A stretch of DNA of 64,000 nucleotides from Candidatus Tenderia electrophaga (lineage in GTDB: Bacteria > Pseudomonadota > Gammaproteobacteria > Tenderiales > Tenderiaceae). The translations under genes were made by a program, and so were the position numbers. The notes beneath the pieces are model-generated. The model was not told where the DNA came from and searched no databases. It saw only the letters and a list, made by a program, of their open reading frames with translations. Positions 8,478 through 17,040 of the stretch are shown piece after piece. The DNA lies in NCBI GenBank assembly GCA_001447805.1, contig CP013099.1:1860001-1924000 (forward strand), given 5' to 3'. Numbering within the stretch: position 1 is the stretch's first letter; every line of letters starts with the position of its first letter.

Positions 8478-10193
8478 ATGGGAAGGTATTTAAATATCGG
8501 TATAGCTGTGATATGCCGTTATGATACGAGTACATTAACGGGTAAGCTTCTTTTCGATATTAGCGGTCGGCCTGTGCTTAGTTATACGATTGAACGTGTT
8601 CGGAAAGCAGCTCCAGGAATCTCTTTAGTCGTTGTTACGTCTACCGCCGCATCTGATGACCCCATAGTTTCTTATTGTAGAAGGTCAGGGCTTGAATATC
8701 TACGCATCGATGACAGTGAAGACGAACTAATTTATTGTATTGAATATTATGGTTGGGACTTTGCAGCCTGTCTAAGTGGTGAAGAATTGTTCCTTGATAC
8801 GGGGGTGCTACGAGACATGATTGCTGTGGCTAATACTGATCACTTCGATTTTGTCTCTAACGTACCTGGAGATACGTTTCCTGGGGGTATGGCGGTTGAA
8901 ATTATTCGGTCTGATTTTTATCGCTCAACCAAGACTAGCATCAATGCTAAGAAGCATGAGAAAGTATTTTCATGGCTTTATGAAAATGTCGAAATTGGTC
9001 AACGATACATATACGAAAACAGAATATGTCCAGAAGCTTCAGATTTGACACTAGTATTAGAGACATCAACTGACCTAGAACAAGCTCGTCAGATTATTCA
9101 ATATGCAGGTTTACCCGCATCAAATCTTGGGTTACAGGAAATCTATTCGTTTCTAAGCCGTGAACTAAAGTCGTCTCCTTGGGAAGGTGCTGTTGGACCG
9201 TTATTGATAGCCGAGATAGGCGGCAACCATGAAGGAGATTTTAACCTTGCCAAACATATGGCAAACCTTGCAATTTCTTGTGGTGCAGATAGCGTTAAGT
9301 TTCAATTGTATCGAGGTAACACTCTAGTAAGTCCTGTGGAGAGTGCCGACAGGAATCGTCATTTTAAAAAATTCGAATTGACGAAGAATCAGCACATCTA
9401 TCTTGCAGAGATGTGTCGTGATGCAAGCGTATCCTACTCGGCGTCAGTTTGGGATTTGGATATGCTCGATTGGATAGATCCATACCTCGAATTCTATAAA
9501 ATTGGTTCTGGTGATATGACTGCGTGGCCTATATTGGCGGAATTTGCGCGGCGAGGAAAACCAATATTATTATCAACGGGACTGTCAACAATGGAAGAAA
9601 TACTTCAGACGGTTGAATTCTTGAAGCGTATAAATCCTCGTTATTCTGAACCCAACATGCTTTGCATTTTGCAGTGCACCTCTATGTATCCTATACCCGA
9701 TGAAGATGCGAATCTTAGAGTAATGGACTCATTGCGTGATGTTGCGCGTGCGTCTGTTGGATATTCAGATCATACAATCGGAATGGACGCCTTATTGGCA
9801 GCGGCAGCTATGGGAGCAAGAGTGTTGGAGTTTCATTTCACAGACGACCGTGAAGGCAAATCGTTCCGAGACCACAAAGTATCGTTAACTCCTGACGAGG
9901 TACAAAACTTAAAGAGTCAGATTAAACGCATCATAGCTTTGCGCGGTGATGGTGTGAAGTTGCCACAACCTAGTGAACTAGCTAACGAACATGAAGTGTC
10001 ATTTCGCAGAGGCGTGTTTATACAGCGTCCGATGAAAGCCGGAGAACTAATAAAAGAAGACGATCTGGTCTTTTTACGCCCCGCTCACGGCACGGATGCA
10101 CGTGATGCAGAGATGCTTATTGGTTGCAAAGTACTCCGTGATATAGAGCCTTTCAAGGCTATTGAGTCAGGTGTGGATTATTCAAACTCTTAG
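8478..10193 (+). CDS. Fusion: degenerate SpsF-like cytidylyltransferase + NeuB-family nonulosonate synthase
   Basis: A 571-residue two-domain protein. Residues 1 to about 225 align with the SpsF protein two genes upstream, but the catalytic motifs are altered: RLDSNRLPGK has become RYDTSTLTGK and CGDRPFFDP has become LSGEELFLDT, so activity is doubtful. Residues 242 to 571 form a full NeuB-like synthase: AEIGGNHEGD, KFQLYRG, STGLSTMEEI, GYSDHTIG, then a SAF domain from about 509 (FRRGVFIQRPMKAG). EFHFTDDREGKS replaces the usual EKHxTxDR segment. The ATG at 8478 has GAAAG seven bases upstream; a TTG at 8460 is possible. It is the second synthase in the cluster, suggesting a second nine-carbon acid. 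Confidence 0.85.
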   Translation: MGRYLNIGIAVICRYDTSTLTGKLLFDISGRPVLSYTIERVRKAAPGISLVVVTSTAASDDPIVSYCRRSGLEYLRIDDSEDELIYCIEYYGWDFAACLSGEELFLDTGVLRDMIAVANTDHFDFVSNVPGDTFPGGMAVEIIRSDFYRSTKTSINAKKHEKVFSWLYENVEIGQRYIYENRICPEASDLTLVLETSTDLEQARQIIQYAGLPASNLGLQEIYSFLSRELKSSPWEGAVGPLLIAEIGGNHEGDFNLAKHMANLAISCGADSVKFQLYRGNTLVSPVESADRNRHFKKFELTKNQHIYLAEMCRDASVSYSASVWDLDMLDWIDPYLEFYKIGSGDMTAWPILAEFARRGKPILLSTGLSTMEEILQTVEFLKRINPRYSEPNMLCILQCTSMYPIPDEDANLRVMDSLRDVARASVGYSDHTIGMDALLAAAAMGARVLEFHFTDDREGKSFRDHKVSLTPDEVQNLKSQIKRIIALRGDGVKLPQPSELANEHEVSFRRGVFIQRPMKAGELIKEDDLVFLRPAHGTDARDAEMLIGCKVLRDIEPFKAIESGVDYSNS

Positions 10194-10229
10194 TCAGCTA
10201 TGAGCGGCTATTTACTGTTTCAATTCTAA

Positions 10230-11642
10230 ATGCCGAAGTTTATAGATTTCATGGATTCCTCTCCTCTCGTTACTGTTTATATTCCTTGTCGGAACTACGG
10301 TCGTTTTCTGCAGAAGTGTGTAGATAGTGTATTTGAACAGCTTTATACCAACTGGGAACTGATCATTGTTGATGAAGCGTCAGATGATGATAGCGCAGAG
10401 ATAGCTCGTGATGTGTGTCGTCGTTATCCTGACAAAACGACATTTATACAAAACAAGAAGGCAACGGGATTGCAGAGACTTGCCAATACCGTTCTAGGAA
10501 TATCTAAAGGTAAATATATGGTACGCCTAGACGCAGACGACTGGCTAGATGAATGCGCCTTGCTACTTATGGTTGCAAAGCTTGAAGCAACGCCTCATAT
10601 AGGAATGGTATACGGTAACTACTTCTATACAGATCCTGAAGGTAAAATTATCGGAATAGAGCGCAGGCACAAGCTTGGTAATGAAGATACCGTAGGACAT
10701 TTACCGCCACATGGCGCCTGTACTATGTTTCGCACGCGCGCGCTTAAGGCGGTTGGTGGATATTCTGAGGACGTCAATGCTCAAGATGGTTGGGAGCTCT
10801 GGTACAAGCTATATAAAAGAATTGGTGCTGCAAACCTAGATATACCGGTTTTTTATTATCGACAGCATGGGAGTTCATTAAGTCATGACTCAAAACGTTT
10901 GCTTGTTGCTCGTACACGTATCTTTGATCGTATAAGCGAAGCATTGGAAGGGGATTATAAGCCAAAGAATATTGCTGTTATTCCAGTGCGCGAGTCCTAT
11001 CCCGGATTTGAGGGTGTGCCCTACCGCGAATATGAAGGAATGTCTTTGCTGGAGAGAGCAATTTTAACTGCGGCGCAGTCGGATAAGATAGACCGTATCA
11101 TTGTGTCATCTCAGAGCCAGAAAGTACTCGATTACGCACAGGAGTTAGCGGAGACTGGGCGGGTACCAGAACATTTAAGAGTTCTGCGAGATGAGGATGA
11201 ATGTTCTGGAAGGAATATTCCAATTAGAGATTTAATGATTAATGCGGGTAGCTATTACGCCGAGGTAGAAGGGGTGTTCCCAGATGTGATGGCGTTTTTA
11301 AGTATGCATGCAGTTCATCGACGTGTTGAACATATAGATAAGGCATTAAACGTACTAAGAATTACTGAGAGTGATACTGTTGTTTCCGTTCAGGAAGAGC
11401 GTGAGCCCATGTTTACTCATGGTGAAAACGGGTTGGCGTTATTTAATCCAGGGCGTTTTCAGGATTTGACATATGATCGGGAACGTTTGTACCGTTTTAA
11501 TGGCTCGATCATTGCAACCTGGTGGGAAGTTTTGAAAGAGCATCATTTATTTGGTGAAAAAATATCATTCATCGAAATGTCCACTGAAGATAGTTATCAA
11601 ATAAAGAATGCTTCGATGTTAATCAATAACAGTAATCAATAG
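10230..11642 (+). CDS. Fusion: GT2 glycosyltransferase + divergent NeuA-like cytidylyltransferase domain
   Basis: A 470-residue protein. The N-terminal half (about 1-220) is a GT-A-fold family-2 glycosyltransferase: VTVYIPCRNYGRFLQKCVDS, LIIVDEASDDDS and the metal-binding RLDADDW (about 99-105). From about 246 to the end it resembles CMP-sugar synthetases (IAVIPVRESYPGFEG, then VVSVQEEREPMF). The usual nucleotide-binding run R-G-G-S-K-G is missing, and the QPTSPLR motif reads SMHAVHRR. The second half may therefore be inactive or use another substrate. No clear Shine-Dalgarno precedes the ATG at 10230; an in-frame ATG at 10251 is an alternative. Its stop is one base before the next gene. Confidence 0.78.
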   Translation: MPKFIDFMDSSPLVTVYIPCRNYGRFLQKCVDSVFEQLYTNWELIIVDEASDDDSAEIARDVCRRYPDKTTFIQNKKATGLQRLANTVLGISKGKYMVRLDADDWLDECALLLMVAKLEATPHIGMVYGNYFYTDPEGKIIGIERRHKLGNEDTVGHLPPHGACTMFRTRALKAVGGYSEDVNAQDGWELWYKLYKRIGAANLDIPVFYYRQHGSSLSHDSKRLLVARTRIFDRISEALEGDYKPKNIAVIPVRESYPGFEGVPYREYEGMSLLERAILTAAQSDKIDRIIVSSQSQKVLDYAQELAETGRVPEHLRVLRDEDECSGRNIPIRDLMINAGSYYAEVEGVFPDVMAFLSMHAVHRRVEHIDKALNVLRITESDTVVSVQEEREPMFTHGENGLALFNPGRFQDLTYDRERLYRFNGSIIATWWEVLKEHHLFGEKISFIEMSTEDSYQIKNASMLINNSNQ

Positions 11643-11643
11643 T

Positions 11644-12597
11644 ATGCCACTACAACCTAAATTAATTAGTGATGCAATTGAAAATGGCTGGGATCATGTA
11701 TTTATGATTAACAGTCCGGTTGTTGCGATGGTGGCTAGAATGGTTATTGACGCATACAAAATTCCAGATGGAAATATTGTCTGTGTTTCAATGCGTAGAG
11801 CAGACACCTCACTGGTTTGCAAGCGAGCGTATCTTTCTAAGGTTAAATGGTTTGATCGATACGTGGTAAGAGGATTGGGTTTCAGTCCAGCTGGTAGACG
11901 TATACTTAGTAAGGTTAACAAAAATAATAATAACTTTGTGGTCTATGCGGCATGGGTGTATCCGGAAGTAGAAAGCTTATTGAAATCTAAAAATTGTGCA
12001 GGACATGTATATCTAGAAGAAGGTCAGTTATCTTATTATAAAGCCAACGCTTATCCTTCTGATAAAAAATTGTCTTGGCGGTTTAGAAAAAAGCAGAAAC
12101 TATCGGGGAACTCCGATTATCAATATCGTGATGATGCAGCAGCCTGGATAGGTATATTGCCAGATGTATTTCCTTTGATGCCTGAAGATAAGCGGGTTGT
12201 ACTGCAGAACTTCAGCGATGTATGTCAAAAGTATTCCGCCCGATTGAAGGGGGTAAAAAAGATAGGGCTTATGCCAACACCTCACAGGATTCCTTTCGAA
12301 AAGCTCAAAGCTGCGTTGGAATTGCTTATAGAAAAAATGCCGGATGGCGGCGTTATTAAGTTGCATCCAGGGTTTAGAAAAATGCCTGAGAGTAGACAAC
12401 ACCTAAATTCGTTATTGCAAAATATTTCGCCAGGTAATGTTGAATTTTGTGATGATAGCGTTGTATTAGAGTTAGAAATGCTGGCAGAGCCTAAGACACT
12501 AATAGGTGCTAGAAGCTCCTTGACTAAGTATGCTGAAGGCTTTGGGTCAGACTTTGAATATGTTGAATTTGATGGGTACACGGCGCCTAATAACTGA
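11644..12597 (+). CDS. Unassigned glycan-cluster protein, sialyltransferase-like features
   Basis: 317 residues, starting one base after the upstream stop codon. I do not recognise the family with certainty. The motif EEGQLSYY (about residues 125-132) and IKLHPGFRKMPE (about 237-248) resemble the E/D-D/E-G and K/H-P motifs of bacterial GT52/GT38-type sialyl- and polysialyltransferases, where they bind the acceptor and CMP. GARSSLTKYAE near the C-terminus would fit the second nucleotide-contact loop. Position after two cytidylyltransferase fusions supports a nonulosonate transferase. There is no signal peptide or membrane segment. Function is inference. Confidence 0.5.
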   Translation: MPLQPKLISDAIENGWDHVFMINSPVVAMVARMVIDAYKIPDGNIVCVSMRRADTSLVCKRAYLSKVKWFDRYVVRGLGFSPAGRRILSKVNKNNNNFVVYAAWVYPEVESLLKSKNCAGHVYLEEGQLSYYKANAYPSDKKLSWRFRKKQKLSGNSDYQYRDDAAAWIGILPDVFPLMPEDKRVVLQNFSDVCQKYSARLKGVKKIGLMPTPHRIPFEKLKAALELLIEKMPDGGVIKLHPGFRKMPESRQHLNSLLQNISPGNVEFCDDSVVLELEMLAEPKTLIGARSSLTKYAEGFGSDFEYVEFDGYTAPNN

Positions 12598-12638
12598 GGC
12601 CACTTGATCGCTATCGTTATTGACTAGGTACATCAAAC

Positions 12639-14543
12639 ATGTGTGGCGTAGTAGGATTTTTCAAACCTAAAGGACTAACTGATTATGAGAAGAGTAAAGT
12701 GCTTTCCTCTATGTGTAATCAGTTGGTGCATCGAGGTCCGGATGATGAGGGGAAATGGATTGATGCTGAATCCGGGATTGCCTTGGCACACAGGCGCCTT
12801 TCAATTGTAGACTTAACATATGCTGGTCACCAGCCAATGGATTCTACATCCGGGCGCTATTGTTTGATTTTTAATGGAGAACTATATAACCACTTAGAGA
12901 TCAGGCGGAAATTAGGTGAAGGTATAGTCTGGCGGGGAACCTCGGACACTGAGACTCTGGTAGCTGCCATAGAACACTGGGGTATAATCAAAACCTTGCA
13001 AGCCTGCGTTGGTATGTTCGCAATTGTCGTTTGGGATCGCATAGAAAGGACACTGTCATTAGCTAGAGATAGAATGGGTGAAAAGCCTCTTTATTTTGGC
13101 TGGCAAGATGACACGCTATTATTTGCTTCAGAGCTTAAAGCTCTAAAAGTACATCCGGCATTTAAGAAGGAAATTGATAGAGATGTCCTGTCTCTGTATT
13201 TACGATTAGGATATATTCCAGCACCATGGAGTATCTGGCGAGGCATACGTAAGCTTAAACCTGGTTGTGTAATCTCATTTTCTTCTGATTCTGCAAATAG
13301 GTATCCTGAGCCCGTTGTGTATTGGTCTTTTGAAGATGTGGTTGTTCGTGGATCGCAGTCTCCTTTTGAAGGTTCATATGAAGAAGCTATACATTCCTTA
13401 GAAAGCATTCTGGGCAATGCTGTGTCTGGTCAGATGGTTGCAGATGTTCCCTTGGGAGCTTTTCTTTCAGGGGGAGTGGATTCCTCTGCGATTGTTGCTT
13501 TAATGCAAGAGCGTGCAAGTCGTCCTATTAAAACGTATTCGATAGGATTTCATGAACAGGACTATGATGAGGCGTTGCACGCAAAAAAGGTCGCTTCGCA
13601 TCTGGGTACTGAGCATACGGAATTCTATATTACACCGAAGGAAGCCTATGAAGTAGTTCCAGAATTGCATACGATATACGATGAACCCTTTGGGGATTCA
13701 TCCGCCATACCTACTCATTTGGTGTCAAAGCTGGCGCGGCAAGAGGTAACTGTAGCTCTAAGTGGCGATGGTGGTGATGAGCTATTTGGTGGGTATGGGC
13801 GCTATTTTAATAAAAAGGCTGAGCATTTAAGGAAAGTCTTACGAGTCACGCCAACTGTGGCCATAAGCGCGATAAAACACTTGTTTGAAGCTATTCCAGT
13901 ACCTAGCTCAAAATTCGCCTCTAATATTGAAGCACGACTCCAGTTAGTCGAAGACTTGGCTAAATGTAATGATTTTCAATCTTTTTATCAGCGATTTACT
14001 AGCCAATGGGCTCCCCCGCCGGTAAGTTTTGACTCAAAGTCTTTAACCTATGGTTTGGATTCTCGTGTATTGAAAAATATTCAAGATCATGTTGGGAAGA
14101 TGATGGCCATGGATACCTGTGTTTATATGCCGGATTGTATACTTACTAAACTTGATCGTGCCGCAATGTCGACGAGTCTGGAGACGCGGGTGCCTTTGCT
14201 AGATCACCGAGTGGTTGAATTTGCATGGCGTATTCCTATTACTATGAAGGTTAATGAAGGTAAGGGTAAGTGGATATTCAAACAATTACTTTACCGTCAT
14301 GTACCGAAAGAATTAATTGAAAGACCCAAACAAGGATTTGGTGTGCCTGTGGGGAGCTGGATTAAGGGACCTCTCCGAGAATGGGCTGAAAGTCTTTTGG
14401 ATGCACAGAGACTTAGAGAGCAGGGTTTGCTTGATTCAAGCCGAATAAGGGATCGATGGGCTGAACACGCGTCAGGGTATCGAAATTGGCAGCACCCGTT
14501 ATGGGTTATTTTGATGTTTCAGGCGTGGGCCGAAGCTCAGTAG
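12639..14543 (+). CDS. asnB: Asparagine synthase (glutamine-hydrolysing), glycan-cluster paralogue
   Basis: A 634-residue class II amidotransferase. The mature N-terminal Cys2 (MCGVVGFF) is the glutaminase nucleophile; RGPDDEG and the SGGVDSS ATP-pyrophosphatase loop (about residues 278-284) are intact. The enzyme transfers glutamine ammonia to an adenylated carboxylate. In O-antigen clusters such proteins often amidate uronic or other sugar acids, so the substrate may be a glycan carboxylate rather than aspartate. Its AT-rich composition matches the island. Wzy-like and transferase genes follow on the same strand. Confidence 0.85.
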   Translation: MCGVVGFFKPKGLTDYEKSKVLSSMCNQLVHRGPDDEGKWIDAESGIALAHRRLSIVDLTYAGHQPMDSTSGRYCLIFNGELYNHLEIRRKLGEGIVWRGTSDTETLVAAIEHWGIIKTLQACVGMFAIVVWDRIERTLSLARDRMGEKPLYFGWQDDTLLFASELKALKVHPAFKKEIDRDVLSLYLRLGYIPAPWSIWRGIRKLKPGCVISFSSDSANRYPEPVVYWSFEDVVVRGSQSPFEGSYEEAIHSLESILGNAVSGQMVADVPLGAFLSGGVDSSAIVALMQERASRPIKTYSIGFHEQDYDEALHAKKVASHLGTEHTEFYITPKEAYEVVPELHTIYDEPFGDSSAIPTHLVSKLARQEVTVALSGDGGDELFGGYGRYFNKKAEHLRKVLRVTPTVAISAIKHLFEAIPVPSSKFASNIEARLQLVEDLAKCNDFQSFYQRFTSQWAPPPVSFDSKSLTYGLDSRVLKNIQDHVGKMMAMDTCVYMPDCILTKLDRAAMSTSLETRVPLLDHRVVEFAWRIPITMKVNEGKGKWIFKQLLYRHVPKELIERPKQGFGVPVGSWIKGPLREWAESLLDAQRLREQGLLDSSRIRDRWAEHASGYRNWQHPLWVILMFQAWAEAQ

Positions 14544-14638
14544 AGTTGTCATGCGTGAATCTGTGCATGAGGTATATTAATGGTCAATTATTTTTGTACT
14601 GGATCGCAAATTTACGTTAGAGACCGGTAATATATGAT

Positions 14639-15898
14639 ATGGATTACGATTATTATGAGTCTGTCCAGCGATCGACGAATTCTATTTTAAAGCATCTTCA
14701 GACCATCGCTTTATGCTTCTATGCATTTTCCTTAAATATAGAATTTTTTGATCCCTTTAATAGCGGAGGTAGTTTTTCCTTTGCTAAGCTGGCGGGATTA
14801 ATTTACTTGTTTTTTATTTTTCTTTCATTTAATAAGTACTTCATACTGCGAAAAAGAATTATTTATTGCTTATGGCCTATATGGGGTGTCTTTTTAGTCA
14901 TGACAATAAATGGGCTCGCTCATATTAATTCTCTTTCAAGTAATTTTTTTGATGTCGCCTTTTTTCTTAATTTGATAATGATTTTTGTCATGATTAATCA
15001 TGGCATAGTCGATACGAAAGTTCTGGATCTGGCAATGCTTTCTTTCGCTATAGGTGCTGCAATAATCAGTATTTTTATGTTCTTAGGGATCGGCGTAGAA
15101 GAAATCGGTCAAGGTAGAATTAAGCTTATAGGTACTAATATTAATTCGTTGGGTATTAAGCTCAGTATTGCATTTAGCATACTTATGAGTTTTTTCTATA
15201 ATGATAGGCTGAAATTTGGTGTAAATAGGTATTGGTTTGTATTGGCTATTCCCTTTCTGCTTACTGCAATCGTTCAAACAGGATCAAGATCAGCTTTATT
15301 AGTAATGATTTTAACGTTCTTGACTATGATTTTTCTATTTAAGGGAAAAAACATTATAAAGAGAATTATTTTTTATCTGATGGCGATTGCATTATTTTCA
15401 CTAGGCATTGAATTTATTCTAAATTCAGATGTAATGATGGCGCGCTTATCTTCACTCGCATTTGAGGCCTCGGAACGCGATGGCATGGGAGTGCGCTTAG
15501 ATGTATGGGCTGTTTATATACCACTAGCCCTAGAGAATCCTATTATCGGATTGGGTAAGACTGGGTTCGAATATGAGGCAATCCAATTATTTGGTGGAGT
15601 GAAAAGTCCTCACAACGTAGTATTAGAGATAATGCTGTATAGCGGAATCGTTGGAGTAATTCTATTTCTTTTTTTTATATTTAAAATTATGCGTTGCGCA
15701 TTTCTAGCTTACCGATACTCTTCTAATGAATTGCCAATACTTCTATTGCCTGCGATATTCGTAATGGTTGGCGCGAATCAAGTGCTCAATATTAAGGTTA
15801 GTTGGTTTCTATTTGCCTATATTGTCGTTATATATTTAAAGCATTTTAGACTCAGAGTGCGAAAAATATCGTCCAATGAAAATACTATGTATTATTGA
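14639..15898 (+). CDS. O-antigen polymerase/ligase-type membrane protein (Wzy/WaaL superfamily)
   Basis: A 419-residue integral membrane protein with about ten to twelve hydrophobic segments. The C-terminal half has the superfamily features TGSRSALLVMILTFL (about 216-230) and SPHNVVLEIMLYSGIVG (about 325-341), whose His-Asn lies in the large periplasmic loop. In Wzx/Wzy pathways this protein polymerises lipid-linked repeat units in the periplasm. WaaL ligases share the domain, so the two cannot be told apart by sequence alone; the cluster position favours Wzy. Its 3' end overlaps the next gene by 23 bases. Confidence 0.8.
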   Translation: MDYDYYESVQRSTNSILKHLQTIALCFYAFSLNIEFFDPFNSGGSFSFAKLAGLIYLFFIFLSFNKYFILRKRIIYCLWPIWGVFLVMTINGLAHINSLSSNFFDVAFFLNLIMIFVMINHGIVDTKVLDLAMLSFAIGAAIISIFMFLGIGVEEIGQGRIKLIGTNINSLGIKLSIAFSILMSFFYNDRLKFGVNRYWFVLAIPFLLTAIVQTGSRSALLVMILTFLTMIFLFKGKNIIKRIIFYLMAIALFSLGIEFILNSDVMMARLSSLAFEASERDGMGVRLDVWAVYIPLALENPIIGLGKTGFEYEAIQLFGGVKSPHNVVLEIMLYSGIVGVILFLFFIFKIMRCAFLAYRYSSNELPILLLPAIFVMVGANQVLNIKVSWFLFAYIVVIYLKHFRLRVRKISSNENTMYY

Positions 15899-16976
15899 CT
15901 CTCTTGGTTCTGGTGGTGCCCAACGTCAAATGACGTATCTGGTAAAAGGGCTTAAGAAGCAAGGCCATGATGTGAGTTTATTTATATATCAACCAGGTCA
16001 TAATCATTTTAGATCGACTATTGAGTCTATAGGAATTCCAATTTATGAAGTGGAAAGAAATGGCCGCAAAGGGTTCTCCTTGCTTGTGCTATGGAAGCTT
16101 TATTTGCGACTAGTTGGAGGGATGGATGGTATAGTTAGCTTCCTTCCTACGGCCAATGTCTACGCAGCCTTAGCTAAGGTTATGGTTCCTAACTGCCGTT
16201 TAATCGTTAGCCAAAGAACTTCATCTGTAGCTGTAACTTCAAAGGTTCGCAAATGGATATCTTGTTTTGCGTATTATTGTGGATCAACAGTAACCACTAA
16301 TAGCCAAACCGAAACGGATGTCCTTCGCAAAGCGCTGCCACGGTTGGCAGGCAAGATTCATACGGTTTGGAATGGATATGACTTTGATGAATTCGAATTA
16401 GAGCGCTCTCGAAATATAGGGGTGCGAAAACTTTTAGTTGTCGGGCGTGTCGCGTATATGAAAAACGGCTTGAGGCTTCTTCAGGCTTTAGATCTGTTTC
16501 AACGTCGAAATGGTTGGTTGCCATATGTACAATGGGCGGGCCGAAGAGAAACGAGCGCACACTCTTATAAGATTCAGATGGAAATGGATCAGTTTTTGAA
16601 GAAGCACCCGATGGTTGCTGATCGTTGGGCATGGTTGGGAGAAGTTAGTAATGTCGATCAGCTTTATAGAGAAAGCGATGCTTTGGTCCATGTTAGCTTA
16701 TTTGAGGGGCTTCCTAATGTGGTTTGCGAGGCGATGATTGCTGGGTGCCCGGTTATTGCTTCCGATGTATGTGATCATCCAATACTACTAGGACGAGGCG
16801 AGCGTGGATTGTTATGTGATCCGCTATCACATGAGGCTATTTGTGAAGCTATTGAGAGGCTTGATTCTATGGCAGAGAATGATCGCACAACAATGGTTCT
16901 TAAAGCACGTGAGTTTGCCGAAAAAAATTTGGGGATAGAACGTATGGTCAAAGAATATGAGGCATTTCTCACTTAA
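15876..16976 (+). CDS. GT4 glycosyltransferase
   Basis: A 366-residue GT-B-fold retaining glycosyltransferase. The glycine-rich N-terminus ILCIIDSLGSGGAQRQM and the C-terminal E-x7-E region HVSLFEGLPNVVCEAM (nucleotide-sugar binding) are diagnostic. It starts inside the 3' end of the Wzy-like gene, in another frame. The likely role is cytoplasmic assembly of the repeat unit; the donor sugar cannot be assigned. Confidence 0.85.
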   Translation: MKILCIIDSLGSGGAQRQMTYLVKGLKKQGHDVSLFIYQPGHNHFRSTIESIGIPIYEVERNGRKGFSLLVLWKLYLRLVGGMDGIVSFLPTANVYAALAKVMVPNCRLIVSQRTSSVAVTSKVRKWISCFAYYCGSTVTTNSQTETDVLRKALPRLAGKIHTVWNGYDFDEFELERSRNIGVRKLLVVGRVAYMKNGLRLLQALDLFQRRNGWLPYVQWAGRRETSAHSYKIQMEMDQFLKKHPMVADRWAWLGEVSNVDQLYRESDALVHVSLFEGLPNVVCEAMIAGCPVIASDVCDHPILLGRGERGLLCDPLSHEAICEAIERLDSMAENDRTTMVLKAREFAEKNLGIERMVKEYEAFLT

Positions 16977-17040
16977 GTATATTTGTTAGAGGGAGAGAAG
17001 CGTAGAAGTATAACGTTTTATCTATAAATTAATTGAATTT

